A stretch of 64,000 nucleotides of DNA, taken from assembly GCA_016194985.1 (NCBI GenBank), contig JACQAK010000101.1:1-64000 (forward strand), given 5' to 3'. Positions within the stretch are counted from its first letter, which is position 1, and each line of letters opens with the position of its first letter. A program made the position numbers and the translations under genes. The stretch comes from Bacteroidota bacterium (GTDB lineage: Bacteria > Bacteroidota > Bacteroidia > B-17B0 > Aurantibacillaceae). Of this stretch, positions 1 through 8,825 are shown piece by piece. Under the pieces are notes generated by a model. The model did not search any database and was not told the origin of the DNA. It saw only the letters and a list, made by a program, of their open reading frames with translations.

Positions 1-324
1 TTACTAAAAACAGATAGCACCTTTTGCGAGGGAGCTTTTAACTGCGGTTACCCAACAGGTATACCGGAGGCTGAGGCTCTCGAAGCAGGAGGGATCAATA
101 TATATCCCAATCCCGCAAAAGACATAGTACACATTGATTTTGAAAACGCCTACGAAAAAAGAAAAATAGAAATTTACGATGCCTTTGGAAAATTAGTATT
201 GAGTGAGGATATACCAACTCAACATGCATCACTCAACATGCATCACTTAAGTAGTGGTATTTATTTCTATAAAGCGGTAACGGGAAATAAAATCTATCAA
301 AATAAACTGGTTATTATTAAATAA
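1..324 (+). CDS. T9SS type A sorting domain protein, C-terminal fragment (5' end outside window)
   Basis: Reading frame 1 is open from the first base to a TAA at 322-324, giving 107 residues. It carries the 'INIYPNP' start of a type A T9SS C-terminal domain, then 'IEIYDAFGKLVLSEDI', a 'LSSGIYFYKA' turn and a terminal 'LVIIK'. Such domains are recognised by the type IX system and removed as the passenger is attached to the cell surface. The passenger lies upstream of the window. Bases 1-79 are identical to 1491-1569 in the next gene, and the following ~165 bases are about 93 per cent identical, so the two genes are tandem paralogues. The stop TAA shares its last A with the ATG of the next gene, which suggests translational coupling. 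Confidence 0.9.
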   Translation, partial: LLKTDSTFCEGAFNCGYPTGIPEAEALEAGGINIYPNPAKDIVHIDFENAYEKRKIEIYDAFGKLVLSEDIPTQHASLNMHHLSSGIYFYKAVTGNKIYQNKLVIIK

Positions 325-1814
325 TGAATGTTAAATATCTATATCTGGCGTTAGTGTGTTTAGCCTTCAGGCTAAACACCGCACAGATATATTTTAATAA
401 CAGGTACGATTTATTTACCAAAGCAGATGCTTCTGCCGACATTTTCTTAAAGGATAGTTCCTTTTTTGTAAGTTGCGGGGGATTAGATATAACCCAATCA
501 AATTTAAGTTTAAGTATTATTAAACTCAATAAATATGGAGTAATAACTAAGACTAAACATTACTTTAAAAATAATAATTGGTTTTATACAGGACTAGGTA
601 ATAGTACATGTCAATTAAATGATTCCATTTTAGTATCAACAGGATATAGGGTTGGCTCAGGCAGTTCAAAAAGTTATGTTTATTGGTATAAAGATAATTT
701 AGACAGCATCAGATACTTAGAGTATGGTTTTGTGAATAAAGAAAATGTTGTGTATAATGTTTTACATGATAGTATAGGACATCTATATCAAATAGGATAT
801 GTGGATAGTAGTTATACTAATTCGGATATACTATTAATCAAAACCGATACCTCCGGTAATGAAATCTGGAAAAAGAAAATTGGTTTATCCAATTATGATG
901 AAGGTGCATTTTGCATTAAACAATGTGCCAACGGTAATTTACTAATAGGAGGTTATAAGAAATTGCATGGCACATCCACACAAGGTCCGTTTGTTATGCG
1001 TGTGGATACTAGCGGAGCTATCTTATGGCAAAACTTTTATCCATCAGCAACCTATGCCAATGGTAGTTTTGATGTGATGGAGTTACCCAACGGAGATATT
1101 GTGTTTACAGGTGGTAAAGCATATAACATTACCTCGCAGGGAACCATGCGCCGCCCCATGCTCACTAAAGTGGATGCGGGAGGTAATTTAATTTGGCAAA
1201 AAGAATATGGAGAAAAAGCTGTAGCCCATGATTTTTTTACCTTTTTAATCAATGAGAAAAATAATTTTGTTGTTTCTGGTGTAAAAGCATTTATTGATAA
1301 TTCATGTAACGGCATGGTCTACGAAATAAACCAAAACGGAGATAGTTTATTTAGCCGGGAGTATGCTGTTGAATCGGGCAGCCAGAATTATTTCAGGGAT
1401 TTAGTGCAGGCCCCTGACAAAGGCTATGTATTTTCAGGTTTTATTACTCCTGTGTTTGCCAATGGTGGCACAGGCACACAGGATATCTGGTTACTAAAAA
1501 CAGATAGCACCTTTTGCGAGGGAGCTTTTAACTGCGGTTACCCAACAGGTATACCGGAGGCTGAGGCTCCCGAAGCCGTAGGAATCAATATATATCCCAA
1601 TCCCGTAAAAGACATAGTACACATTGATTTTGAAAACGCCTCCGAAAAAAGAAAAATAGAAATTTACGATGCTGTTGGAAAATTAATATTGAGTGAAGAT
1701 ATACTAACTCAACATGCATCACTCAACATGCATCATTTATGCGGTGGCGTATATGTTGTAAAAGTGATCCGGCCAATGGAGATAAGTATCATTAAAAAAA
1801 TAATTAAACAGTAG
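324..1814 (+). CDS. Secreted T9SS cargo protein with repeat-rich beta-propeller-like body
   Basis: 496 residues. The protein starts with a signal peptide (residues 1 to about 20, ending TAQ). The body has repeats of the form DxxGxxxWxxxxG, for example 'KTDTSGNEIWKKKIG', 'RVDTSGAILWQNFYP' and 'TKVDAGGNLIWQKEYG', typical of beta-propeller-like secreted proteins of Bacteroidota. A Cys-containing linker 'STFCEGAFNCGYPTGIPE' precedes a type A sorting domain starting 'INIYPNP' near residue 424. It is probably exported by Sec, moved across the outer membrane by T9SS and held on the surface or released. The passenger function is unknown. The start ATG overlaps the upstream stop by one base. The last ~25 residues differ from those of the upstream paralogue although the region before is nearly identical, which suggests a mosaic 3' end. 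Confidence 0.88.
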   Translation: MNVKYLYLALVCLAFRLNTAQIYFNNRYDLFTKADASADIFLKDSSFFVSCGGLDITQSNLSLSIIKLNKYGVITKTKHYFKNNNWFYTGLGNSTCQLNDSILVSTGYRVGSGSSKSYVYWYKDNLDSIRYLEYGFVNKENVVYNVLHDSIGHLYQIGYVDSSYTNSDILLIKTDTSGNEIWKKKIGLSNYDEGAFCIKQCANGNLLIGGYKKLHGTSTQGPFVMRVDTSGAILWQNFYPSATYANGSFDVMELPNGDIVFTGGKAYNITSQGTMRRPMLTKVDAGGNLIWQKEYGEKAVAHDFFTFLINEKNNFVVSGVKAFIDNSCNGMVYEINQNGDSLFSREYAVESGSQNYFRDLVQAPDKGYVFSGFITPVFANGGTGTQDIWLLKTDSTFCEGAFNCGYPTGIPEAEAPEAVGINIYPNPVKDIVHIDFENASEKRKIEIYDAVGKLILSEDILTQHASLNMHHLCGGVYVVKVIRPMEISIIKKIIKQ

Positions 1815-1820
1815 ACTTTT

Positions 1821-3146
1821 ATGAAAAAAATAATAGTATTGCTTTGTGTTTCGCTAACATATAATATGTTGGCACAAAATCCCAATTTTATCCTGTTCAA
1901 TCATACTAATGCACCCTTTGTAAACGATAGTATTACCTGGGTAGAAGTGGATACCAATAATGTAAAATGGATTGGAACACGAAACGGGCTTTATAGTTTT
2001 AATAACAATACCTGGACAGTTTACAACACCTCCAACTCAAACATTCCTGACAACAGAATTGATAAATTCAAAATTGCTTATGATAACACCATTTGGTTTG
2101 TCAATTATAATAAGGGTTTTATAAAATTTAAAAACAATGTATTTACCTTATTTAATAAAAACAACCTACCTGGTTTACCTACTGATAGTTTGGCAGGCTT
2201 AACTATTGACAGTAACGATGTGTTTTTTTGGAGCGACAATCATGGCATCGTTAAATTCAATTCTCTGAATAATGTTGCAGATACAATTAATTTATCCAAT
2301 TCGTATTTAAAAAAAATCGATCACCTGATAGCTCACGGGAACCACATGATATATGGATTAGCTAAAGGTGCTGTGGGTGGAGCCATGCCCCCTCAAACTC
2401 TTTCTGATAGCATACTATCTGTAAATGATTTCATTATTAGTAATACTGCAGGAATGCCCATCAGTTATTGTTTTGTAAATTGGTCTGATAACTGTAATTA
2501 TTTTCAGATAATGTCCGATCGATTTGGCAATAGATATGAAATGTCAATGGCAACACCAAGCAGTACTCTGCCCGCTCAAAGCATCAGAACTTATGATAAA
2601 AATAATACCCTGTTAAGCGACGTTCCCTATACTCAAAATCCCGAAAAACAAATAGCCAAAAACCTTTACGGTAGATACAGCTTAAATCATGGTGGAGTAG
2701 ATGAATTTCATGTAACAATTTTTAACCCGTCTTTTTCGGGGATGTTCGGAATATGGAACACTATTATACCTAGTGTTAGTATTATAAATTTTGACATTGA
2801 TACTTTAAACAATGTGTGGTTAGCTACCGGTGCAGGATTAGTAGGGTATAATGATTTAGGAGTTATTACAAAAGTCCATCAACCGGATCCTTTACCGACT
2901 ATTTCGATTTTCCCAAATCCTGCTTATCATCAATTAAGTATTCAATTCAATCATTCAGCAACAGAATTTGCAACTATGCAATTTACAGATATATTAGGAA
3001 GAGCCGTTGCAGAATATCAGTTGACAACAAACAACAATAACGAAACAAAAATTGATATAAGCATGCTACCCAATGGCATGTATTCTTATACTATTGAAGC
3101 AAATCATAAACAGTTGTTAAAAGGTAAAATAAGCATTATTAATTAG
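1821..3146 (+). CDS. Secreted T9SS cargo with two-component-regulator-type propeller repeats
   Basis: 441 residues, six bases after the previous gene. A signal peptide (MKKIIVLLCVSLTYNMLAQ) is followed by blades such as 'VKWIGTRNGLYSFNNNTW' and 'TIWFVNYNKGFIKFKNN', and a late blade 'NNVWLATGAGLVGYND'. These resemble the short Reg_prop propeller repeats known from Bacteroidota sensors and secreted proteins. No membrane segment or histidine kinase follows. Instead the protein ends in a type A sorting domain ('ISIFPNPAYHQLSI', then 'LPNGMYSYTI' and 'LLKGKISIIN'). It is therefore a secreted or surface propeller protein of unknown ligand, probably cotranscribed with the two preceding cargo genes. 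The TAG stop lies inside a hairpin. Confidence 0.87.
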   Translation: MKKIIVLLCVSLTYNMLAQNPNFILFNHTNAPFVNDSITWVEVDTNNVKWIGTRNGLYSFNNNTWTVYNTSNSNIPDNRIDKFKIAYDNTIWFVNYNKGFIKFKNNVFTLFNKNNLPGLPTDSLAGLTIDSNDVFFWSDNHGIVKFNSLNNVADTINLSNSYLKKIDHLIAHGNHMIYGLAKGAVGGAMPPQTLSDSILSVNDFIISNTAGMPISYCFVNWSDNCNYFQIMSDRFGNRYEMSMATPSSTLPAQSIRTYDKNNTLLSDVPYTQNPEKQIAKNLYGRYSLNHGGVDEFHVTIFNPSFSGMFGIWNTIIPSVSIINFDIDTLNNVWLATGAGLVGYNDLGVITKVHQPDPLPTISIFPNPAYHQLSIQFNHSATEFATMQFTDILGRAVAEYQLTTNNNNETKIDISMLPNGMYSYTIEANHKQLLKGKISIIN

Positions 3147-3163
3147 GGGGCAGCACCCTAATT
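3141..3163 (+). terminator. Hairpin over the stop codon, possible terminator and repeat copy
   Basis: AATTAGGG (3141-3148) pairs perfectly with CCCTAATT (3156-3163) around a 7-base loop. The stop codon of the preceding gene is inside the left arm. No strong T run follows, so its strength as a terminator is uncertain. A related hairpin with the same AATTAGGGGG start and CCCTAAT end lies at 12470-12492, also just after a T9SS cargo gene, so this may be a small dispersed repeat. Confidence 0.5.
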
Positions 3164-3227
3164 TGATGCTTATATTTTATAAATATTTGAGCTAAGTTTA
3201 ATTAGAATATATCATCGTTACTCTTAT

Positions 3228-3776
3228 TTGAAAACAGTTGTTATCATATTCTCCTTCGTATTAATTTCCCTGTTTTCTTTGGGCAGCTACTTTCTGCATA
3301 CTATACATCTTAACCACTATAAGAAAGAGTACCGGGAGTATATTTTCAAAAACAATCAGCAAGCGGCTCTGACAACACTTACAATTAGTCCCAGCGAATT
3401 ATATACTAACTCAGCCTCCGTTAGCTGGGAAGACGGGAACAAAGAAGTGGTTTACAAAGGAGTTTTGTATGATGTTATAAACATTAAAAGCAAAGGACGT
3501 ATTGTAGAATTAACTGCTATTTCAGATACTCAGGAAACGGCTCTGAATGACCAATTCTCGGTTATCTTCGATACATCAATATGTAACGATACAAATAAAA
3601 GCCCCTTGCGCATATTAAAGTCTTTTTTTGCGCTTAAATATATAGTAAGCGATAGTTTAATTGACTTTATTGGTTTTGAAGGAGATACAAATTTATGTTA
3701 CAATCCTTCATCAGTTAAAATAACTAATCACTTCATAAGTAAGGAATCACCACCCCCTGAAGTTTTATGTAATTAA
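3228..3776 (+). CDS. Small exported/membrane-anchored protein next to TonB receptor, function unknown
   Basis: 182 residues from a TTG start; no ATG is available upstream of the hydrophobic N-terminus (residues 2-24, 'VVIIFSFVLISLFSLGSYF'). The rest is a soluble exported domain with two cysteines (FDTSIC, NLC) and an unusual tail 'SKESPPPEVLCN'. I recognise no enzymatic motif. Small exported proteins with proline-rich 'PPPE' tails next to TonB-dependent receptors are a pattern I recall in other Bacteroidota, but that is memory, not something shown here. It lies about 110 bases upstream of the receptor gene in the same direction, so a role in the same uptake or regulation system is an inference. 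Confidence 0.7.
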   Translation: MKTVVIIFSFVLISLFSLGSYFLHTIHLNHYKKEYREYIFKNNQQAALTTLTISPSELYTNSASVSWEDGNKEVVYKGVLYDVINIKSKGRIVELTAISDTQETALNDQFSVIFDTSICNDTNKSPLRILKSFFALKYIVSDSLIDFIGFEGDTNLCYNPSSVKITNHFISKESPPPEVLCN

Positions 3777-3827
3777 AAGTCCCTTATTAAATTAAGAGTA
3801 AATCAGGTTATATAATTCTGTAACACC

Positions 3828-3837
3828 GTCATATGAC
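3828..3837. promoter_or_regulatory. Short perfect palindrome upstream of the TonB receptor gene, possible operator
   Basis: GTCATATGAC is a perfect 10-base palindrome 50 bases before the receptor start. A palindrome in the control region of an iron or heme receptor could be a repressor site, but it does not match a Fur box that I can recognise, and a 10-mer can occur by chance. Confidence 0.2.
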
Positions 3838-3886
3838 AGAGTCAAAGGGTGCTACAGGCATTTTTAATTTTCACTAAACTACAACT

Positions 3887-6082
3887 ATGAAAAAAATTAT
3901 TGCATTATGCATCGCAGCATGTGCTTTTACAAACATACAATCCCAGGAAACTGTAAAGGATACAACAAAAATAATTACCTTAACTGATGTAGATATCACA
4001 GATAGTCTGCATCCAAACAAAGCAATGCTAAATTTACCTGTTTCGGTAACAAAATTAGATATAACTGAAATAAAACGCGCAACCGGCCTGTACCTTGATG
4101 ATGCTATTAACACCAACGTTCCCGGAGTGTTTATGGAAAAAAGAACGATCTCTGCCGGACAACAATTTAATATCAGAGGTTATGGCAATGGCGTACGAGG
4201 TACCAATGGTGTCAATAGTAATTTTGACGGACAAGGGTCAAAGGTTTATTTAAATGGTATTCCGATTACCGATGCAGAAGGGATTACCCTGATGGACGAC
4301 ATCGACTTTGGATCGATCGGAAATGTAGAAGTTATCAAAGGGCCTTCGGGTTCATTATATGGATTAGCCATTGCAGGCGTTGTGAATCTTAAAACTGCCA
4401 AAGCAGAAAAAGGAAAAGTATCTATTGGCCAGGATTATTTAGCAGGAAGCTATGGATTACAAAGAATGACATCTCATGTTCAAATTGGCGGTAAGCACTC
4501 CTCCCTATTGGTAAATTATGGCAATCAACATTTTGGAGGCTATATGGGTCACACGGCAGCAAAAAAAGACTTTGTGAATGTGATGGGTGAATTTCAACCA
4601 AATGAAAAACAATCTATCAGCGTGTACTTTGGATATAGCAATAGCTATGAAGAAAGAAACGGCGAGCAAACGATAGGACAATACGACACGTTAAATTATT
4701 CCGGAAATCCTGCTTATATCAAAAATGATGCGCACTCCAATATTATTAGCTATCGGTCGGGTATTAGCCATACTTATAAATTGAACAAACACTTCTCCAA
4801 CACAACTTCTGTATTTGGCTCAGCGGTTGCCAATAATGCAAGCTCTGCTGGTGGATGGACAGACAAGTCACCCGTTAATTACGGGTTAAGATCCACCGTA
4901 GATATGGATTTCCAATTATCAAAAAACTTCAATTTATCCGGAACAGTAGGAGTTGAATTACAAAAACAACATGCGCAAACTATTGGATACAGCATGGTTG
5001 CCGATAGTGCTCACCTAAGCGGAAGCAATATTATAGGAGCAATGAACAGCAATAAGTACACCGTTACCAATACCTCATCGGTGTTTTCGCAATGGGTATT
5101 AAAAATGCCATATAGCATTTCATTAACCGCAGGACTTGGTATGAGTACAATGGGTATTGATCTGGAAGATCGATTTTATGTAGCGGCCAATAACAAACCT
5201 GTTACTAAAATCCCCACCAAATACAGTGCTTTTTATAAAGACATGTTCTCTCCCACTATTGCTGTAAATAAAGTATTTAGTAAACAATTATCCGTGTATG
5301 CCTCTTATAGCAAGGGATATAAAGCTCCAACCAGTTCTTATTTCTTTATCCCTACTACAGGACAAATGGTTACAGGTCTTAAACCAGAAGAAGGGACCCA
5401 ATATGAAATAGGAACAAAAGGGTCTTTATTAAAAGACAGATTGACCTATCAGGTAGCTGTGTTTGATGCTGTTTTTGCTAATAAAATGACAACCGTAGCG
5501 GTTCCCTTAAACCCTCCTGCTGTTGGAACTGCTTATTCATATGTAGCCAATGGCGGAAGTCAGGACAACAAAGGATTAGAAGTATTATTAAAATATACAG
5601 TATACCAATCCGACAAAGGATTCTTCAGAGCTATCAAGCCATTTGCTAATTGTGCCTACTCAGAATTCAGATATGTAAACTATAAATACCAGTCATTGGA
5701 TGCTACAAAGAAAAATGTAGTGGAAGTAGATTATAGCGGGAACCCTGTTGCAGGTGTACCTCCTATCACTGCCAACGTAGGATTAGACCTTCAAATGACC
5801 TATGGGATCTACTTCAATGTAAATTATAATTACAGAGATGGCATGCCTTTTACCTCTGATAATCTGAATAAAACAAAAGCTTACGATTTATTGAACAGTA
5901 AAGTAGGCATACACTATCTTCTTTTCAAGCATTTTGACATAGATGCTTTTTTTGGAGCTAATAATATAACCAGTACACAGTATTATTACATGGTATTCTT
6001 AAATCAATTACCGGATGCCTATTTACCTGCTCCTAATAAAATTAATTATTATGGCGGTATAAATTTTAAATTTATATTCTAA
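3887..6082 (+). CDS. TonB-dependent outer-membrane receptor, probably iron/heme
   Basis: 731 residues. A signal peptide (ends near 'NIQSQE') is followed by a plug domain (about residues 45-165: 'LPVSVTKLDI', 'FNIRGYGNGVRG', 'VYLNGIPITDAEG', 'NVEVIKGPSGSLYG') and a beta barrel with the conserved 'ASYSKGYKAPTSSYFF' and 'LKPEEGTQYEIGTKG' stretches, ending in an aromatic residue ('NFKFIF'). It lacks the N-terminal carboxypeptidase-D-like domain of SusC proteins, which favours small-ligand uptake over glycans. The downstream hmuTUV genes point to heme, though the classical FRAP/NPNL heme-receptor boxes are not obvious, so a siderophore or corrinoid is possible. It brings the ligand into the periplasm using TonB energy. 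Confidence 0.9.
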   Translation: MKKIIALCIAACAFTNIQSQETVKDTTKIITLTDVDITDSLHPNKAMLNLPVSVTKLDITEIKRATGLYLDDAINTNVPGVFMEKRTISAGQQFNIRGYGNGVRGTNGVNSNFDGQGSKVYLNGIPITDAEGITLMDDIDFGSIGNVEVIKGPSGSLYGLAIAGVVNLKTAKAEKGKVSIGQDYLAGSYGLQRMTSHVQIGGKHSSLLVNYGNQHFGGYMGHTAAKKDFVNVMGEFQPNEKQSISVYFGYSNSYEERNGEQTIGQYDTLNYSGNPAYIKNDAHSNIISYRSGISHTYKLNKHFSNTTSVFGSAVANNASSAGGWTDKSPVNYGLRSTVDMDFQLSKNFNLSGTVGVELQKQHAQTIGYSMVADSAHLSGSNIIGAMNSNKYTVTNTSSVFSQWVLKMPYSISLTAGLGMSTMGIDLEDRFYVAANNKPVTKIPTKYSAFYKDMFSPTIAVNKVFSKQLSVYASYSKGYKAPTSSYFFIPTTGQMVTGLKPEEGTQYEIGTKGSLLKDRLTYQVAVFDAVFANKMTTVAVPLNPPAVGTAYSYVANGGSQDNKGLEVLLKYTVYQSDKGFFRAIKPFANCAYSEFRYVNYKYQSLDATKKNVVEVDYSGNPVAGVPPITANVGLDLQMTYGIYFNVNYNYRDGMPFTSDNLNKTKAYDLLNSKVGIHYLLFKHFDIDAFFGANNITSTQYYYMVFLNQLPDAYLPAPNKINYYGGINFKFIF

Positions 6083-6089
6083 TGATTCT

Positions 6090-6125
6090 ATTAAGTGTGG
6101 CAGATAATCTGCCACACTTAATTTT
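6090..6125 (+). terminator. Strong intrinsic hairpin between receptor and hmuT
   Basis: A 15-base perfect stem (6090-6104 with 6108-6122) closes a 3-base loop and runs into TTTT. It begins seven bases after the receptor stop and ends about 16 bases before hmuT. This is a terminator or partial terminator, so the receptor is probably made in excess over the ABC transporter unless hmuT has its own promoter. Confidence 0.85.
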
Positions 6126-6140
6126 CATAAAAACACTCAT

Positions 6141-7022
6141 ATGAAAAAAATAATTCTCTTTGCCAATATATCTCTGATGGTGTCAGGCTGTGGACGGTTT
6201 GCTAACGAAGACAAAAAAGAAACTCATCATGAACGCATTGTTTGTATCTCCAAACAATACAGCGAAATTATCTTTGCCCTGCAGGCTCAAGACGATATAG
6301 TAGCCGTAGATGTGTCGAGCACCTACCCGGCTGAAGTCAAAAAACTTCCCACTGTTGGTTATCACAGAGCATTAAGCGCAGAAGCTATTCTGGCAATGAA
6401 ACCAACGCTCATTTTTCAGGATAATAATATCGGACCCGAACATGTTGTAAAACAATTGAACGATCTGAAGATTCCAATGAAAGATTTTGGGAAACATTCG
6501 AACACTATAGAAGGAACAGATTCTCTGATCAGGGAAATGGGGACATATTTTCATAAAGAACGCCAGGCCGATTCTCTTTGCTCGAAGCTTAAAAATGATA
6601 TGAAGCAAGCACTGGAAAGCGCTAAGCAATATAAAGATTCTGTAAGAGTTCTTGTTATTCACTACGGACAAGCTACTAACCATTATCTGGTAATGACAAA
6701 AAAAGGAACCGGCGGAAAAATGGTAGAATGGGCCGGCGGAAAAATGGCCGTTACCGACAAAAAGGGAATGAAAGATATTTCTCCAGAAGTTGTTGCAGAA
6801 TCTGACCCGGACGTGATATTACTTACAGATTTTGGATATGACAGATTAGGAGGCTCACCACAAAAAATCAAAGAACTGCCGGGCGTAGCATCTACCAAAG
6901 CATTCAGAAATAACCGCATTTATAGAATTGAAGAGCATGATTTGGTTTACATGGGGCCGCGTACAGGAGAAAATGTGATGTTGATTCAAAAACTGATACA
7001 TCAAAATGAACAAACAAAATAA
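6141..7022 (+). CDS. hmuT: Heme ABC transporter, periplasmic heme-binding protein HmuT
   Basis: 293 residues. The N-terminus 'LFANISLMVSGCGRF' has a lipobox-like Cys, so it is probably a lipoprotein on the periplasmic side. The body is the class III binding fold: 'ERIVCISKQYSEIIFAL', 'DVSSTYPAEVKKLPTVGY', then 'RALSAEAILAMKPTLI', a phrase characteristic of the HmuT group and distinct from BtuF or FhuD, and a C-terminal 'YMGPRTGENVMLIQKL'. It accepts heme delivered by the outer-membrane receptor and hands it to HmuUV. The reading frame overlaps hmuU by 17 bases. The heme assignment rests on family resemblance; a corrinoid ligand cannot be excluded. Confidence 0.87.
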   Translation: MKKIILFANISLMVSGCGRFANEDKKETHHERIVCISKQYSEIIFALQAQDDIVAVDVSSTYPAEVKKLPTVGYHRALSAEAILAMKPTLIFQDNNIGPEHVVKQLNDLKIPMKDFGKHSNTIEGTDSLIREMGTYFHKERQADSLCSKLKNDMKQALESAKQYKDSVRVLVIHYGQATNHYLVMTKKGTGGKMVEWAGGKMAVTDKKGMKDISPEVVAESDPDVILLTDFGYDRLGGSPQKIKELPGVASTKAFRNNRIYRIEEHDLVYMGPRTGENVMLIQKLIHQNEQTK

Positions 7023-8040
7023 ACCATACAAGGGCACTTTTTTAATTCTAACTATTCTGCTTACAGTAGTTCTATTGTTGTCAATGAAATATGGAGCAGT
7101 AAACATAAGCATCGGTGAAGTTTTTTCATCGATGCATAACTATTTTCAATCATCTGATGACCTGTCACTTAATGAACGCATCTTTTTGCAAATCCGTTTA
7201 CCCCGTGCCATTTTATGTGTCTTTGTAGGCGCTACATTAGCCGTAGGTGGTGTTCTCATGCAGGCGTTGTTTCGGAACCCCATTGTTGAGCCGGGACTTG
7301 TTGGAACATCGAGTGGAGCTGCTTTTGGAGCCGCACTCTATTTTGTACTTGGGTCCTTGTTTAAATTTAATGCCGGCGAATGGACACTTCCTTTAGCGGC
7401 TTGTGCGGGAGGAATTCTTTCTACCTCATTAGTATTTCTTTTGTCACGATCCAAACAAACAGGCAGGAGTTCTATTATTGCGTTATTACTAACAGGCATC
7501 GCCATCAACGCTTTGTTTATGAGCGGCGTAGGATTTCTATCATATATTGCCAGAGATCCTCAGGCGCGATCCATCACCTTTTGGAACCTCGGAACGTTAT
7601 CAGGCGCCAACTGGCATTCCGTAATTATTATAGGAACTGTAACGATCTTATGCATCATCATTGCCCTGAGATATGCCAAACAACTCAACGCGCTCATGAT
7701 AGGTGAAGAAGAAGCGCAATATCTTGGGATAAATATTAAGCAACTCAAACTAATTATTCTTCTGATCAATGTAACAATGGTAGCCATAGCCACCGCATTT
7801 GTAGGTGTTATAGGGTTCATTGGACTAATCGTTCCTCATGTGTTGCGCATGATGAATGGTTCGGATAATAGAGGTTTAATTATAAATGGTGCACTACTTG
7901 GCGCAATTCTTTTAAGTGTTTCCGACTTAACGGCAAGACTACTCTTAAGTCCGGCCGAATTGCCGATTGGCATCGTTACCTCTGTCATAGGTGTTCCGGT
8001 ATTTATTATTCTATTACGTAGAAAAAATTACTTCTTTTAA
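7006..8040 (+). CDS. hmuU: Heme ABC transporter permease HmuU (FecCD family)
   Basis: 344 residues with about ten membrane helices. Family landmarks include 'RLPRAILCVFVGATLAVGG', 'MQALFRNPIVEPGLVGTSS', 'GFIGLIVPHVLRMMNG' (the segment touching the ATPase) and a C-terminal 'PIGIVTSVIGVPVFIILL'. FecCD permeases form homodimers in the inner membrane and carry heme, siderophores or vitamin B12; 'EPGLVGTSSGAAFGAAL' is the form usual in HmuU. The start overlaps the end of hmuT, and the stop is one base before the hmuV ATG, so the three genes are translationally coupled. Confidence 0.9.
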   Translation: MNKQNKPYKGTFLILTILLTVVLLLSMKYGAVNISIGEVFSSMHNYFQSSDDLSLNERIFLQIRLPRAILCVFVGATLAVGGVLMQALFRNPIVEPGLVGTSSGAAFGAALYFVLGSLFKFNAGEWTLPLAACAGGILSTSLVFLLSRSKQTGRSSIIALLLTGIAINALFMSGVGFLSYIARDPQARSITFWNLGTLSGANWHSVIIIGTVTILCIIIALRYAKQLNALMIGEEEAQYLGINIKQLKLIILLINVTMVAIATAFVGVIGFIGLIVPHVLRMMNGSDNRGLIINGALLGAILLSVSDLTARLLLSPAELPIGIVTSVIGVPVFIILLRRKNYFF

Positions 8041-8041
8041 T

Positions 8042-8815
8042 ATGCTAAAAGCACAGAATATTACATATAGTGTTGGCAACAAAGTACTTCTTGATAATGT
8101 ATCCGTTGATTTTGAAGCAGGTAAACTCCATTTAATTATTGGTCCAAATGGTGCCGGCAAATCCACACTTATAAAAGTACTTTGTAATCAGCTTCAGCTA
8201 AAAAGCGGGTCGGTTTATTATGGTAATCATAACAGTATGCATTTGTCCATATCCGAACAAGCTCGCATGCGCGCTGTATTATCACAAAATATTGAATTGG
8301 CTTTCCCCTTAACAGTAAAGGAAATTGTGATGATGGGCAGATATCCGCATTTCACAGGACAACCAACATCCAAAGACGAGATAGCCTGTGAAGACGCGAT
8401 GCGATTTTTTGATGTCATAGATATGGCCAACAGAAACTATATGACCCTGAGTGGCGGCGAAAAGCAACGCGTTCATTTTGCCAGAGTTGTTGCCCAGATA
8501 TGGTATCCGGTTACAGATCAGTTTAGGTATTTAATCTTAGATGAACCCTTAACATTTCTGGATGTTCATTACCAGTTTGATTTCATGCATAAATTAATAG
8601 AACTTCTCAAGCATAAAGATATTATTATTGTAGGGGTTGTTCACGACCTTAACTTAGCTGCAAAATTTGCCGATAATATTGTATTATTACATCAGGGAAA
8701 ATTACTGGCTTCAGGCAATAGAGATTTTGTTCTGTCTGCAAAAAATATAAAAACCGCTTATCAACTTGAGCCGGTGATACATTACCACGAAGAAAACATG
8801 TACCTGTTTTTTTAA
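8042..8815 (+). CDS. hmuV: Heme ABC transporter ATP-binding protein HmuV
   Basis: 257 residues from the ATG at 8042, one base after the hmuU stop. An in-frame start 51 bases upstream would lie inside hmuU and add residues outside the fold. It has Walker A 'GPNGAGKSTL', signature 'LSGGEKQRVHFARVVAQIW', Walker B 'LILDEPLTFLD' and the switch His in 'VGVVHDLNLAAKFAD'. The stretch between signature and Walker B ('WYPVTDQFRY') is a few residues longer than in most ABC ATPases, which is usual for HmuV. It hydrolyses ATP in the cytoplasm to drive HmuU. The signature is LSGGE rather than LSGGQ, a common variant. Confidence 0.92.
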   Translation: MLKAQNITYSVGNKVLLDNVSVDFEAGKLHLIIGPNGAGKSTLIKVLCNQLQLKSGSVYYGNHNSMHLSISEQARMRAVLSQNIELAFPLTVKEIVMMGRYPHFTGQPTSKDEIACEDAMRFFDVIDMANRNYMTLSGGEKQRVHFARVVAQIWYPVTDQFRYLILDEPLTFLDVHYQFDFMHKLIELLKHKDIIIVGVVHDLNLAAKFADNIVLLHQGKLLASGNRDFVLSAKNIKTAYQLEPVIHYHEENMYLFF

Positions 8816-8825
8816 TTGATTCTTT

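Noticed and set aside
3780-3886. Cobalamin or other riboswitch before the TonB receptor
   Set aside because: The spacer is only about 110 bases and lacks a B12-box-like sequence or the expected multi-stem layout; only a 10-base palindrome was seen.
7991-8041. Upstream in-frame start for hmuV
   Set aside because: It lies inside hmuU. The ATG at 8042, one base after the hmuU stop, begins exactly at the ABC ATPase fold.
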